Part shown: positions 39,004 through 47,671 of the stretch, in pieces
How positions within the stretch are numbered: position 1 is the first letter of the stretch
How the letters are laid out: each line of letters begins with the position of its first letter
Origin: Eoetvoesia sp035555955
GTDB lineage: Bacteria > Pseudomonadota > Gammaproteobacteria > Burkholderiales > Burkholderiaceae_B
Direction of reading: 5' to 3'
NCBI RefSeq assembly: GCF_035555955.1
Contig: NZ_DATMGA010000028.1
Location: forward strand, 62,001 to 126,000
DNA: 64,000 nucleotides
Notes under the pieces: model-generated
Told to the model about the DNA's origin: nothing
The model's database searches: none
The model's input: the letters and a program-made list of their open reading frames with translations, nothing else
Made by a program: the position numbers and the translations under genes

Positions 39004-39912
39004 CTATTCTTTTTGCGGCTGATCGCCGCAGTTTGGCGCAAATCGGGCCAGGCCGGCAAGCCCGTCCAAAACAGGGTTGGCCAGCCATTCTATGGGATCG
39101 CCGGATACGCCCAGCCGCGCTTGCGCGGCGTTCAGCAGTCGCTGGGTTTCATCTTTGACGAGGGGCCATCCGCCCCCCGAGGCATAAAGGCGGGGCGCGG
39201 CGCTGCATGACTCCAGCGTTGCCAGCCATTGGCGCAAGACGGCGCCGGCCTGCGCGGCGGCGATGCCGGTGACGATGGCCTGGTGCGTGTCGGTGGGGAA
39301 CTCGGCGGTGGGGCCCTGGGCTTCGGGCAAGTGGGCCGTGGCCTGAGCCAGGGAGGCATTCATCAGGGCCGGGCCGGGCAGGATCAGCCCGCCGCGAAAG
39401 GCGTAGCGCTGGCCAGGGCCTGCCGTGTCGTTTTGGCGTGGCGAGGCGTTGCCGGTGTCGGCGTATGTGTTTCCGGAAAGCGGGCTATCCTGGGGAACCA
39501 GGGTGTCGATGGTGGTGGCGGTGCCGAAGCTGGCCAGCATGGCGGGCGCGGATGGATGCGTGGTTCGCATGCGCTGGGCCAGGCCCAGCAAGGCCACCCA
39601 GCGATCGGGGCCGAGCTGCCCCGGCTGGCGGTAGTGGTTGTGCACGTCGAGCGCGCTGGCCTGGCTGCCGACCCAGTCGATGGCCGGAATGTATTTGGCC
39701 ATATGCGCCTGCAGGCGGCCGGCCATGGCGGCCCCGGCCACGTTGACGCCGATGGCGCCGGAGGGGGCCGCGGGAAGCTGGCGCAGCCAGGCGTCGACCT
39801 GCTCGAGCTCCGCGTGCGGCAGGGCCAGCGCCTTGGATTCGCGATGGCTGGTGTCCGGCTGGACCCAGCCGAATTTGATACGCGTATTGCCGGCGTCTAT
39901 AAGAATGATCAT
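39004..39912 (-). CDS. coaX: Type III pantothenate kinase
   Basis: Phosphorylates pantothenate in coenzyme A synthesis; in Bordetella the same protein is known as Baf. An ASKHA-fold kinase of 302 residues: LIDAGNTRIKFGW with the catalytic Asp near the N-terminus, LGPDRWVALLG, SFGTATTIDTL and GGLILPGPALM. ATG 39912 overlaps the birA stop (ATGA). It is longer than typical CoaX (about 260) because of an insertion near residue 160 (a Gly/Ser/Asn-rich loop). CoA and biotin cofactor genes are thereby coupled. Confidence 0.94.
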   Translation of the reverse strand: MIILIDAGNTRIKFGWVQPDTSHRESKALALPHAELEQVDAWLRQLPAAPSGAIGVNVAGAAMAGRLQAHMAKYIPAIDWVGSQASALDVHNHYRQPGQLGPDRWVALLGLAQRMRTTHPSAPAMLASFGTATTIDTLVPQDSPLSGNTYADTGNASPRQNDTAGPGQRYAFRGGLILPGPALMNASLAQATAHLPEAQGPTAEFPTDTHQAIVTGIAAAQAGAVLRQWLATLESCSAAPRLYASGGGWPLVKDETQRLLNAAQARLGVSGDPIEWLANPVLDGLAGLARFAPNCGDQPQKE

Positions 39913-40775
39913 GTCCGCACCGAAACCTCGCCCACGGTGATGGGAACGGCGCCGTCGGGCGTGCGCACCATGAGCTGCCCATGCATGTTGATGCCGCAGG
40001 CGATGCCGGCGTTGATGATGCGGCCGTTGTCCAGTACGTTGACGTGTTGGCCTGCCAGGGCGTCGAGATGGGCATGGCGGACGGGGAAGGACTCGAAGCC
40101 GTGGCGCATGAGCGTGTTGATGGCGTCGTACCAGGCTTGCGCCACGGCGCTGACCAGGGCATGGATAGGCGTGCCGGCGGCGTCGGGACAGCAGGCGGCG
40201 ATTTCGCTCCAGTCGGCGACCTGCCGGTTCAGCGACCGGCTTAGCGCGCGGGCATCGTCGAGGTTTATGCCGATGCCCATGATCGCGACGTGATGATCGG
40301 CGCTCAGGCGCGAGGTGCCGGCGCGGGTCGTTTCCACCAGAATGCCCGCCAGCTTGGCCGACTTCCACAAGATGTCGTTGGGCCATTTCATGGTGAGGTG
40401 GTTGAGCTGCTCGGCGTCGAGAAAGCCGCGCAGCGCCTCGCAGGCGGCAATGCCGGCCATGGGGGACAGCGCGGGCAGCAGGAGCTGCGGCACGAAGATA
40501 TCGAACGCGCACGAGAACATGAGGTTGGCCCCGGCGCGGTTTTGCCAGGTGCGGCCGGCGCGGCCGCGGCCTTCTTCCTGCAGGTGCGCGCCCACCAGCC
40601 ACGGCCGGGCCAGCTGGTATTCGTTGGTGCGCGCCTTTGCGAGCAGGTTGGCGTTGGTGGACGACGTGCGCTCGGACCATTCGATTTGCTTGAATTGCGG
40701 CAGGTCGTCCTGCAGTTGCTGTACAAGCGATTGCGGTGTGGGTAGCGCGGCGGCGGTGTCGGGCGTGGCGGTCAT
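39909..40775 (-). CDS. birA: Biotin-[acetyl-CoA-carboxylase] ligase
   Basis: Attaches biotin to carboxyl carrier proteins via biotinyl-AMP. The 288-residue protein has SSTNANLL, the adenylate loop GRGRAGRTW (one Arg of the usual GRGRRGR replaced by Ala), MKWPNDI with the catalytic Lys, and GIGINL. It lacks the N-terminal helix-turn-helix of E. coli BirA, so it is a ligase only and not the biotin operon repressor. ATG 40775 is the first suitable start; the C-terminal domain ends before the coaX overlap. Confidence 0.93.
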   Translation of the reverse strand: MTATPDTAAALPTPQSLVQQLQDDLPQFKQIEWSERTSSTNANLLAKARTNEYQLARPWLVGAHLQEEGRGRAGRTWQNRAGANLMFSCAFDIFVPQLLLPALSPMAGIAACEALRGFLDAEQLNHLTMKWPNDILWKSAKLAGILVETTRAGTSRLSADHHVAIMGIGINLDDARALSRSLNRQVADWSEIAACCPDAAGTPIHALVSAVAQAWYDAINTLMRHGFESFPVRHAHLDALAGQHVNVLDNGRIINAGIACGINMHGQLMVRTPDGAVPITVGEVSVRT

Positions 40776-40885
40776 GGATGTTATTTTTATGGTTGTGTCG
40801 TGGAGGCGCCGGCAAAAGCATTTTTGCTTGCCTGTTTTCCATACAGGGATATTATGCTTTTTTTAATCGGATTATGGTTGTAAAC

Positions 40886-41623
40886 ATGGGAAAAACCTCA
40901 TTCACGGGCCTGGCCGGCGCCATTGATTGCGTGGTCGAATGGCCCGAGTCCGAGCCCCGGGGCTGGGCGCTGGTTCTGCACCCCCATCCTTTGCATGGCG
41001 GTGCGCGCGACAACAAGATCGTGACCACGATAGCGCGGGCTTGTTTGCAGGACGGCCTGGTGGCTGTGCGGCCGAACTTTCGCGGGGTGGGGGAATCGGC
41101 CGGCGAGTTCGACAAGGCGGTGGGCGAAACGGCGGACATGCGCGAGCTGGTGCGCCAATTCGTGCAAAGCCATCCCGAAGCCGCCGCCGGCAAATGGGTG
41201 CTGGCGGGGTTTTCCTTTGGCACCTCGGTGGCGGCGCAACTGTACTCCATCTTGGCCGAGGAGAAGGGGGCGCTGCGGGGCGGTGACCCGGCGGCGGCCA
41301 CGACGGTTGCGGCTTCGCCGGGCCAAGGCCAGGACGAGCGGGCTGTTCCCGGGGAAGCGGCGTTGCCCGATTTGCTGATTCTGGTCGGCTCGGCGGTAGA
41401 GCGGTTCCGGTTCCGCGAGGTTGTGGTGCCCGACGATACGCTGCTCGTTCATGGCGAGGCGGACGAGGTCGTGCCACTGGCCGAGGCCATGGACTTCGCG
41501 CGCGCGCGCGGCCTGCCGGTGGTGGTGGTGCCCGAAGGGTCGCACTTCTTCCATGGCAAGCTCATCATGCTGAGGCGGCTGGTGCAAGAACGGCTGGCGG
41601 CGCTGTGGGCGGGTGTTCATTGA
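40886..41623 (+). CDS. Alpha/beta hydrolase superfamily protein
   Basis: Putative serine hydrolase of 245 residues with LHPHPLHGGARDNKIVTTIA, RPNFRGVGESAGEFD, nucleophile elbow GFSFGTSVA and the late HGEADEVVPLAEA and GSHFFHG that supply Asp and His. This branch is widespread in beta-proteobacteria and is uncharacterised. A low-complexity Ala/Gly-rich insert of about 35 residues lies between the nucleophile and the acid. Start 40886 or 40874 cannot be settled. It is divergent from birA and unrelated to the neighbouring wall genes. Confidence 0.85.
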   Translation: MGKTSFTGLAGAIDCVVEWPESEPRGWALVLHPHPLHGGARDNKIVTTIARACLQDGLVAVRPNFRGVGESAGEFDKAVGETADMRELVRQFVQSHPEAAAGKWVLAGFSFGTSVAAQLYSILAEEKGALRGGDPAAATTVAASPGQGQDERAVPGEAALPDLLILVGSAVERFRFREVVVPDDTLLVHGEADEVVPLAEAMDFARARGLPVVVVPEGSHFFHGKLIMLRRLVQERLAALWAGVH

Positions 41624-41827
41624 TCAATCCCGTTCCGCCCGTGGCCGGGCGCCTGGGCGCTTGAAGCGGATTTGAATTGCGTGCGCGGCCGGCTCGCGTA
41701 GCGCCTTTTGTCGCGCGCCTTTCAGGCGATCGTCAGATAGTCGGCTCGATGTGGCCATTTGGTAATCATTTATGGATTTTCGTAGCAAATAATTGCGTAT
41801 TGGCTCTCAAAACCCCAGGGCGCGCGG

Positions 41828-41856
41828 TTTAATGTGCGCGTCGCACTGCCTATAAT
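41828..41856 (+). promoter_or_regulatory. Sigma-70 promoter for the D-Ala-D-Ala carboxypeptidase gene
   Basis: A perfect TATAAT at 41851-41856 with TTTAAT at 41828-41833, 17 bases upstream as a weak -35. Transcription would start near 41863 and leave a leader of about 40 bases before the ATG at 41906. Confidence 0.55.
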
Positions 41857-41905
41857 GGTCGGGGTTTTCCCACTTCCCACTTTTTTGGATGATCCATTGA
41901 TTTCT

Positions 41906-43183
41906 ATGCTGCCGACACACACCGCACACTCGTTCCCCCTCAAGAAACAGTCGCGTTGCCTGGCAATCAGCCTGGTGCTGGCCTTCTCGCCGGCGCTGGT
42001 GCTTGCCCAGCAAAAGGCCGCCGCTCCGGTTGCGGCGTCGGCTCCCGCCGGCGCCGCCGCATCCGCGCCGGCAGCCGCGGCTGCGGTGGATACCTTGTCC
42101 ACGGTCGGTCAGCTTTCGTCGATTCCCGCGCCTGAACTGGCCGCCAAGGCCTGGCTCAGCATCGACGCGAACAGCGGGCAGGTCATTACGGCGCAAAACG
42201 GCAACGAAAAAATCGAGCCGGCCTCGCTTACCAAGATCATGTCGGCCTACGTCATTTTCCAGGCCATCGAGAACAAGCGCCTGTCGCTCGACCAGAAGGT
42301 GAACATTTCCGAGAAGGCCTGGAAAACCGAGGGTTCGCGCATGTTCGCCAAGGTGAACACGCAAGTGTCGGTCGACGACCTGCTTCAGGGCGTGATCGTG
42401 CAGTCGGGCAACGACGCCACGGTGGCGCTGGCCGAAGCCGTGGCCGGCAGCGAATCGGCGTTTGCGGCGCTGATGAATCAGGAAGCGGCCAAGATGGGGC
42501 TTACCCATACGCATTTTGCCAATGCCACGGGTTTGCCCGACCCCGAGCACTACACCACGGTGTACGACCTGGGCATCATGGCCATGCGCCTGGCCAAAGA
42601 CTTTCCGCAGTACTTCCATTACTACAGCCAGAAAGAATTCACCTACAACAAAATCAAGCAGCACAACCGCAACCGCTTGTTGTGGACGGATCCCACCGTC
42701 GATGGCATGAAAACCGGCCATACGTCCGAGGCGGGCTATTGCCTGGTCGCCACCGCTTTGCGCGACGGCCGCCGGGTGGTCACGGTTCTGGTCGGCGCGG
42801 CCAGCGATTCCGCTCGCGCCGAAAACAGCCTCAAGCTGCTGAACTGGAGCTTCCAGAACTTCGACACCATCAAGGTGCTCGATGGCGCCAAGCCGCTGGT
42901 GCAGGCCCGCGTGTGGCAGGGCCAGGCCGATACCGTCGGGCTGGGCCAGCCTTCCACGGTGTGGCTCACAGTGCCGCGCGGCAAGGGTCCCGACGTCAAG
43001 CCCGAGGCGCGTTATACCCAGCCTCTTATCGCTCCCCTCACCAAGGGCGCCAAGGTGGGCACGGTGGTGTTCACGCTGGACGGCAAGCAGCTCAGGCAAG
43101 AGCCTTTGCTGGTGCTCAACGACGTTGCCCAGGCCGGCATTTTCGGGCGCCTGGTCGACAAGGTTCGCCTGATGTTCCAATAA
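41906..43183 (+). CDS. D-alanyl-D-alanine carboxypeptidase (PBP5/6 type)
   Basis: Trims the terminal D-Ala from peptidoglycan pentapeptides in the periplasm (DacA/DacC family). The 425-residue protein has a Sec signal (cut near residue 34, after VLA), an Ala/Pro-rich linker to about residue 65, then SLTK with the active Ser, SGN, KTG in MKTGHTSEAGYC, and a C-terminal beta-rich domain ending in an amphipathic helix-like FGRLVDKVRLMF for membrane binding. ATG 41906 is preferred over in-frame starts at 41834 and 41855, which lack a signal-like context. D-Ala metabolism continues in the next gene. Confidence 0.94.
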   Translation: MLPTHTAHSFPLKKQSRCLAISLVLAFSPALVLAQQKAAAPVAASAPAGAAASAPAAAAAVDTLSTVGQLSSIPAPELAAKAWLSIDANSGQVITAQNGNEKIEPASLTKIMSAYVIFQAIENKRLSLDQKVNISEKAWKTEGSRMFAKVNTQVSVDDLLQGVIVQSGNDATVALAEAVAGSESAFAALMNQEAAKMGLTHTHFANATGLPDPEHYTTVYDLGIMAMRLAKDFPQYFHYYSQKEFTYNKIKQHNRNRLLWTDPTVDGMKTGHTSEAGYCLVATALRDGRRVVTVLVGAASDSARAENSLKLLNWSFQNFDTIKVLDGAKPLVQARVWQGQADTVGLGQPSTVWLTVPRGKGPDVKPEARYTQPLIAPLTKGAKVGTVVFTLDGKQLRQEPLLVLNDVAQAGIFGRLVDKVRLMFQ

Positions 43184-43252
43184 CGGCTGGTCGTCAGCGC
43201 CCGTCGCTCGCCGCCCTGGTTTGCGCTGGCGGGACGCAGCCAGCACACACCA

Positions 43253-43277
43253 GGGTATGCCGGTGCAGGGCATACCC
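43253..43277. other. Stem-loop downstream of the carboxypeptidase gene
   Basis: GGGTATGCC (43253-43261) pairs perfectly with GGCATACCC (43269-43277) around a 7-base loop in the 290-base gap before the aminotransferase. There is no T tract on either side, so it is not a standard terminator; it may stabilise or process mRNA. Confidence 0.4.
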
Positions 43278-43474
43278 GTCTCGCATGGTTTCATCGCCTG
43301 CCTGCTTCTCCCCATAAGGCCGGCCAAGGTGCTGGCTGTTCCCAGAACAAGGGTAATGCCGGCAGCGCGCGGGCGCCTTCGGGCTTTCGGCGTAACGTGA
43401 ACGGCTGGTGGATTAAACAGTTTTTCCCGCGGGGATTAAACTTATTACTTTCGGCTTGAACAGGCGTTGGTGCA

Positions 43475-44338
43475 ATGATTCCGGATGTCGACAACGACAG
43501 CATGGTGTATTTGAATGGCGATTTCGTTCGCCTGGGCGATGCCAAAGTCTCGGTGCTGGATCGCGGCTTCATCTTTGGCGACAGCATTTACGATGTCGTG
43601 CCGGTATATGGCGGCAAGCCGTTTCGCATGGACGGGCATTTGGCGCGGCTGCAGCGCAGCCTGGAGTCCGTGCGCATCGATGCCGGCTGGACGCTTGCCC
43701 AATGGGAAGTCCTGGTGTTCGATCTTATTGCCCGATACGCGCCGAAAAACGGCGATTGCCTGGTGTACATACAGGTGACGCGCGGCGTGGCCAGGCGCGA
43801 CCATGCTTTTCCCAAGGGCGTTGCGCCCACCATTTTTGCCATGGTGTCGCCGTTCAAGCGTCCCACGCCGGCGCAGCGCGAGCAGGGGCTGACGGCGATC
43901 TCGCTGCCCGACATCCGCTGGCTGCGCTGCGAAATCAAAACCACGTCGCTGCTGGGCAATGTGCTGGCCAAGCAGGCCGCCGTGGACGCCGGGGTGGATG
44001 AAGTCGTGCAGTTTCGCGATGGCTGTCTTTCCGAAGGTTCGTCGTGCAATATATGGGTCGTGAAGAACGGCACGCTGCTTGCCCCGCCGCGCGACAACCT
44101 TATCCTGGAAGGTGTGCGCTATGCTTTCCTGGAGCAGCTCGCCTTTGAGGCCGGTGTGCCGTTCGAGGCCCGGCCGATTTCCGAGCGCGAAGTCGACGAA
44201 GCCGACGAGCTGATGCTTACTTCCGCCTCGAAAGAGGTGTTGCCGATAGTCCGGTATAACGGCAAACCCGTGGGCGCAGGCCGTCCCGGCGCCGTTTATG
44301 CCAAGTTGCGTGCCGGTTACGACCGAGCCGTGGAGTAG
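43475..44338 (+). CDS. D-amino acid aminotransferase (PLP fold type IV)
   Basis: Transfers amino groups between D-alanine and D-glutamate or other D-amino acids. The 287-residue protein has VYLNGDFVRLGDAKVSVLDR, RGFIFGDSIYDVVPVYGG, the PLP Lys in CEIKTTSLLGNVLAKQAA, and LTSASKEVLPI, which binds the cofactor phosphate. ATG 43475 gives an N-terminal extension common in beta-proteobacteria; ATG 43502 is an alternative. It is followed 4 bases later by the DUF493 gene and then lipB-lipA, likely one transcription unit. Confidence 0.92.
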   Translation: MIPDVDNDSMVYLNGDFVRLGDAKVSVLDRGFIFGDSIYDVVPVYGGKPFRMDGHLARLQRSLESVRIDAGWTLAQWEVLVFDLIARYAPKNGDCLVYIQVTRGVARRDHAFPKGVAPTIFAMVSPFKRPTPAQREQGLTAISLPDIRWLRCEIKTTSLLGNVLAKQAAVDAGVDEVVQFRDGCLSEGSSCNIWVVKNGTLLAPPRDNLILEGVRYAFLEQLAFEAGVPFEARPISEREVDEADELMLTSASKEVLPIVRYNGKPVGAGRPGAVYAKLRAGYDRAVE

Positions 44339-44342
44339 TTTC

Positions 44343-44630
44343 ATGCCGACCATGCCGCCCGAAATTCCGCCCGATCAATCCCTTATCGAGTACCCCAGCT
44401 TTTTCCCCATCAAGGTCATGGGCAAGGCGCATCCCGACTTTGCGCAAACTCTGGTCGAAGTCGTTTTGCAGTACGACCCCGAATTCGATGCCGCAACGGT
44501 TGAAATGCGGCCCAGCAAGAACGGCACCTACCTGGGGCTGACCTTTACGGTCAAGGCCACGTCGCGCGAGCAGCTGGACAATCTGTACCGTGCCCTGCAC
44601 GGCCATCCCATGGTGTCCATTGTTCTGTGA
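44343..44630 (+). CDS. DUF493 (YbeD-like) protein
   Basis: A 95-residue protein of the YbeD family, an ACT-like small fold of unknown function that is regularly found just before lipB. SLIEYPSFFPIKVMGKAHPDF and TYLGLTFTVKATSREQLDNL define the family, ending HPMVSIVL. GGAG before ATG 44343 supports the start. The context suggests some link with lipoate metabolism but no activity is established. Confidence 0.9.
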   Translation: MPTMPPEIPPDQSLIEYPSFFPIKVMGKAHPDFAQTLVEVVLQYDPEFDAATVEMRPSKNGTYLGLTFTVKATSREQLDNLYRALHGHPMVSIVL

Positions 44631-44708
44631 TGGCGCCATGCCGCAAGCCCGCGTTCCTTGCTTCGATTCGCACGGTTCAAGCCTGTACATCCTGTTTGGC
44701 AAAGAGTC

Positions 44709-45344
44709 ATGATTGCGCATAAATGGTGGCCGCGTCCCGCGCCATATCTGGAAGTCTGGCAGGCCATGCGGGACTACACCGAGGGGCGCGACGCCCAGTC
44801 GCCCGACGCCATCTGGCTGGTCGAGCACGAGCCCGTGTACACGCTGGGCCAGGCGGGCAAGCCCGAGCACATTCTCAATAGCGGCGCGATTCCCGTGGTG
44901 CGCAGCAATCGCGGCGGGCAGGTTACCTACCATGGCCCGGGCCAGGTGGTGGCGTATTGCCTGGTCGACCTGCGCCGCGCCGGCCTGTTCGTGAAGGAAT
45001 ACGTGGCGCTGCTGGAAGACGTAACCATACGGTTGCTGGCCGACCTGGGCCTTGCCGGCGCCTGCCGCAAGCCGGGCGCGCCGGGGGTGTACGTGCCCAT
45101 GGCCGACCAGGGTGGCGAACTGGCCAAGATTGCCGCCCTGGGCATCAAGGTGCGCAATGGCTGCGCCTACCACGGCATTGCCTTGAACGTGGCCATGGAT
45201 CTTGCGCCTTACCTGGGCATCAACCCCTGCGGCTACGAGGGCCTGCGCACCGTGGATCTGGCGGTTTGCGGGGTGGATGCCACGGTGGAAGGGGTGGGCG
45301 AAGAGCTGGCGCGCCGGCTGAGCGCGGCGATAAGCCGCTCGTAG
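44709..45344 (+). CDS. lipB: Octanoyltransferase (lipoate biosynthesis)
   Basis: Moves octanoyl from acyl carrier protein to lipoyl domains, the first step of lipoate assembly. The 211-residue protein shows EHEPVYTLGQAG, RGGQVTYHGPGQVVAY, KVRNGCAYHGIALNV with the active-site Lys region, and the catalytic Cys in INPCGYEGL. ATG 44709 (MIAHKWWPRP) matches the family length better than a possible start 51 bases earlier. The gene precedes lipA, the usual partner. Confidence 0.95.
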   Translation: MIAHKWWPRPAPYLEVWQAMRDYTEGRDAQSPDAIWLVEHEPVYTLGQAGKPEHILNSGAIPVVRSNRGGQVTYHGPGQVVAYCLVDLRRAGLFVKEYVALLEDVTIRLLADLGLAGACRKPGAPGVYVPMADQGGELAKIAALGIKVRNGCAYHGIALNVAMDLAPYLGINPCGYEGLRTVDLAVCGVDATVEGVGEELARRLSAAISRS

Positions 45345-45513
45345 AAAGTGTGGCGGAATATCCTTCCGGTATAAGGGTTTTCCTGCGGGGATTTTGCCGG
45401 CGCGTTAAAATAGCTTGGTTCGCGCTACCGTGCGGGCATGTGTTCATGCCACGGCCCATGTGGCCGCCTATCTTTTTACGCATGGGGCCAAAAGCCTACA
45501 TGCAGGAATGTAT

Positions 45514-46518
45514 ATGACTACTCCGGTTGACCAGCCTTCCCCTCGTCCTCGCGTCGTTCCCGCCCAGCCGGGGTATGACCCCACCCAAAAACAAAAGTCC
45601 GAGGCGAAGACGTCGCGCATTCCCATCAAGGTGGTCCAGGCCGAACGCCTTAAAAAGCCCGACTGGATCCGTGTAAAGGCGGCCTTGCCCGGCTCGCGCT
45701 TCCACGACATCAAGCGCATATTACGCGAACATAAACTGCATACCGTGTGCGAAGAAGCCTCTTGTCCTAATATCGGGGAATGCTTCGGCAAGGGCACGGC
45801 CACGTTCATGATCATGGGCGACAAGTGCACGCGCCGCTGCCCCTTCTGTGACGTGGGCCACGGCCGCCCCGACGCCCTGGACGTGAACGAGCCCGAAAAC
45901 CTGGCGCGCACCATTGCCGCGCTCAAGCTTTCCTATGTGGTCATTACCTCGGTCGACCGCGACGACCTGCGCGACGGCGGCGCCGGCCATTTCGTCGAAT
46001 GCATACGCAAGGTGCGCGAATTGTCGCCCTCCACGCGCATCGAAGTGCTGGTGCCCGACTTCCGCGGCCGCCTCGACCGCGCGCTGGAAATCCTCAACGG
46101 CGGGCCTCCCGACGTCATGAACCACAACCTGGAAACCGTGCCCCGCCTGTACAAGCAGGCGCGCCCCGGTTCGGACTACAACCATTCTCTAAAGCTGCTG
46201 TCCGAATTCAAGGCGCTGTACCCGCACGTGCCCACCAAGTCGGGCCTTATGCTGGGCCTGGGCGAGTCCGACGAAGAAATCCTGCAAGTCATGCGCGACC
46301 TGCGCGCGCACAATGTCGACATGCTTACCATCGGCCAGTATCTGCAGCCGTCCGAACACCACCTGCCGGTGCTGCGCTATGCGCACCCCGACACCTTCAA
46401 GATGTTCGAACGCGAAGCCTACGCCATGGGCTTCACCCACGCCGCCGTAGGCGCCATGGTGCGATCTTCCTACCACGCCGACGAACAGGCGCACGCCGCG
46501 GGCGTGGAAGGGATTTAA
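45514..46518 (+). CDS. lipA: Lipoyl synthase
   Basis: Radical SAM enzyme that inserts two sulfurs into the octanoyl group. The 334-residue protein has the auxiliary cluster Cys motif CEEASCPNIGEC and the SAM cluster CTRRCPFCDV, then VITSVDRDDLRDGG and the C-terminal RSSYHADEQ with the Ser that ligates the auxiliary cluster. AGGA before ATG 45514 supports this start. It follows lipB after about 170 bases, and an AT-rich TAAAAT at 45406-45411 may be its own -10 element. Confidence 0.96.
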   Translation: MTTPVDQPSPRPRVVPAQPGYDPTQKQKSEAKTSRIPIKVVQAERLKKPDWIRVKAALPGSRFHDIKRILREHKLHTVCEEASCPNIGECFGKGTATFMIMGDKCTRRCPFCDVGHGRPDALDVNEPENLARTIAALKLSYVVITSVDRDDLRDGGAGHFVECIRKVRELSPSTRIEVLVPDFRGRLDRALEILNGGPPDVMNHNLETVPRLYKQARPGSDYNHSLKLLSEFKALYPHVPTKSGLMLGLGESDEEILQVMRDLRAHNVDMLTIGQYLQPSEHHLPVLRYAHPDTFKMFEREAYAMGFTHAAVGAMVRSSYHADEQAHAAGVEGI

Positions 46519-46552
46519 CGCGACACGGGCATCTGCCCGCCCGCTGCCGATT

Positions 46553-47500
46553 TCAAGCTTGCGGCCTGCTCTCTCCGAACGGTATCACCCCGGGGGGGCG
46601 GGCCGATTTGATATGCTGCGTGAGTTCGAGCTGGAATGGCGAGAATTCCTTGTCTTTGCGGTGTACCAGATAAAGCGGAATTGACATTGCGAGGCCGGGG
46701 GTATGCACGGATCGTAGTTCGCCGCGGGTAATGCTGTTGATCACTGACGATTTGAAAAAGAAACAGACGCCCACGTCGCGGCGCACGGCTTCTTTCTGAG
46801 CCTCTGGGTGTCCAAGCGCCATTACGACACGCCGGGAGGTTACGCCGTTGGCCCGCAGTTGCCCTTCTTCGAGTTTTTGCATTACCGAACTGTTGTTCGT
46901 GCTGATGAACGGCAATTGAGATATCTGGTCTCGCTGCACTTCATTTCCCACCCATTGGCTGTCGATTGCGCTGGCCAAAAGCAGGGGCTCGTCCCATAGG
47001 GGATGCAGAACCAGGCCGTCGAGGTTCTGGTCGGGCGAAATAATCACCACGGCAAAGTCGCTTGCGCCCGTTCGCGTTTCTTCGAGCGCGACCTGCGGGT
47101 TTGATATCGACAGTTTCACCATGCCGTCGGGATGGCTGGCCTGGAAGTTGCAGAGGATGCCAGGCAGCTGGTAAGTGCCCACGCTCATGGACGAGGCGAT
47201 TACGACGCCGGGCACGTTGGGGGCTGAACCGCTTAATTCCCGTTCGAGCTCGCGTGTTCGCGTGACCATTTCCCGGGCCCATTTGTGGACCCGGATCCCC
47301 GCCTGAGTCAATACGATGCCGCGTCTTTCGCGGCGTATCAACTTGGTTCCCAGTTTGTCTTCGAGGGTTTGAATATGGGAGGTGATGACGGGCTGGGTGA
47401 CGCAGAGATAGTCCGAAGCGCGCGTAATGCTCTGCAGCTCCGCCACGGCGCAAAAAACCTCGAGTTTTTGAATACTTAGACGGGTATCGAAGCCTCGCAT
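46553..47500 (-). CDS. LysR-family regulator of the GMC/carboxylase operon
   Basis: Regulator of 315 residues: N-terminal winged helix (IQKLEVFCAVAELQSITRA, then CVTQPVITSHIQTLEDKL) and effector domain with VGTYQLPGILCNFQASHP. ATG 47500 has AGGA about 8 bases upstream; ATG 47509 is too close to it. It is divergent from the GMC oxidoreductase gene, and a perfect 22-base palindrome begins 24 bases from its start, the expected LysR binding position. Confidence 0.92.
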   Translation of the reverse strand: MRGFDTRLSIQKLEVFCAVAELQSITRASDYLCVTQPVITSHIQTLEDKLGTKLIRRERRGIVLTQAGIRVHKWAREMVTRTRELERELSGSAPNVPGVVIASSMSVGTYQLPGILCNFQASHPDGMVKLSISNPQVALEETRTGASDFAVVIISPDQNLDGLVLHPLWDEPLLLASAIDSQWVGNEVQRDQISQLPFISTNNSSVMQKLEEGQLRANGVTSRRVVMALGHPEAQKEAVRRDVGVCFFFKSSVINSITRGELRSVHTPGLAMSIPLYLVHRKDKEFSPFQLELTQHIKSARPPGVIPFGESRPQA

Positions 47501-47523
47501 TGCAAGCATCCTGAAAATATCAT

Positions 47524-47545
47524 GATATAGCCATATGGCTATATC
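47524..47545. promoter_or_regulatory. 22-base perfect palindrome, probable LysR operator
   Basis: GATATAGCCAT at 47524-47534 is followed directly by its perfect reverse complement to 47545, with no mismatch. It lies in the 171-base region between the LysR gene and the GMC gene. LysR sites usually contain T-N11-A inside a dyad; this one contains several such pairs. It is the clearest operator candidate in the window. Confidence 0.75.
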
Positions 47546-47671
47546 TTAGTGACTTATTTTCGATTGGACGTATATCTTTAGTCAACATAAAGTGTGCTTG
47601 ACGCAGGAGTATCGGCAAGATCGGCTGAGTTTGTCGGCTTTCCGCGCCGCCACGAAATCACAAGGTTTTGG

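Noticed and set aside
43253..43277. Rho-independent terminator after the carboxypeptidase gene
   Set aside because: The 9-base stem is strong, but no T tract follows on either strand. It is recorded as a stem-loop only.
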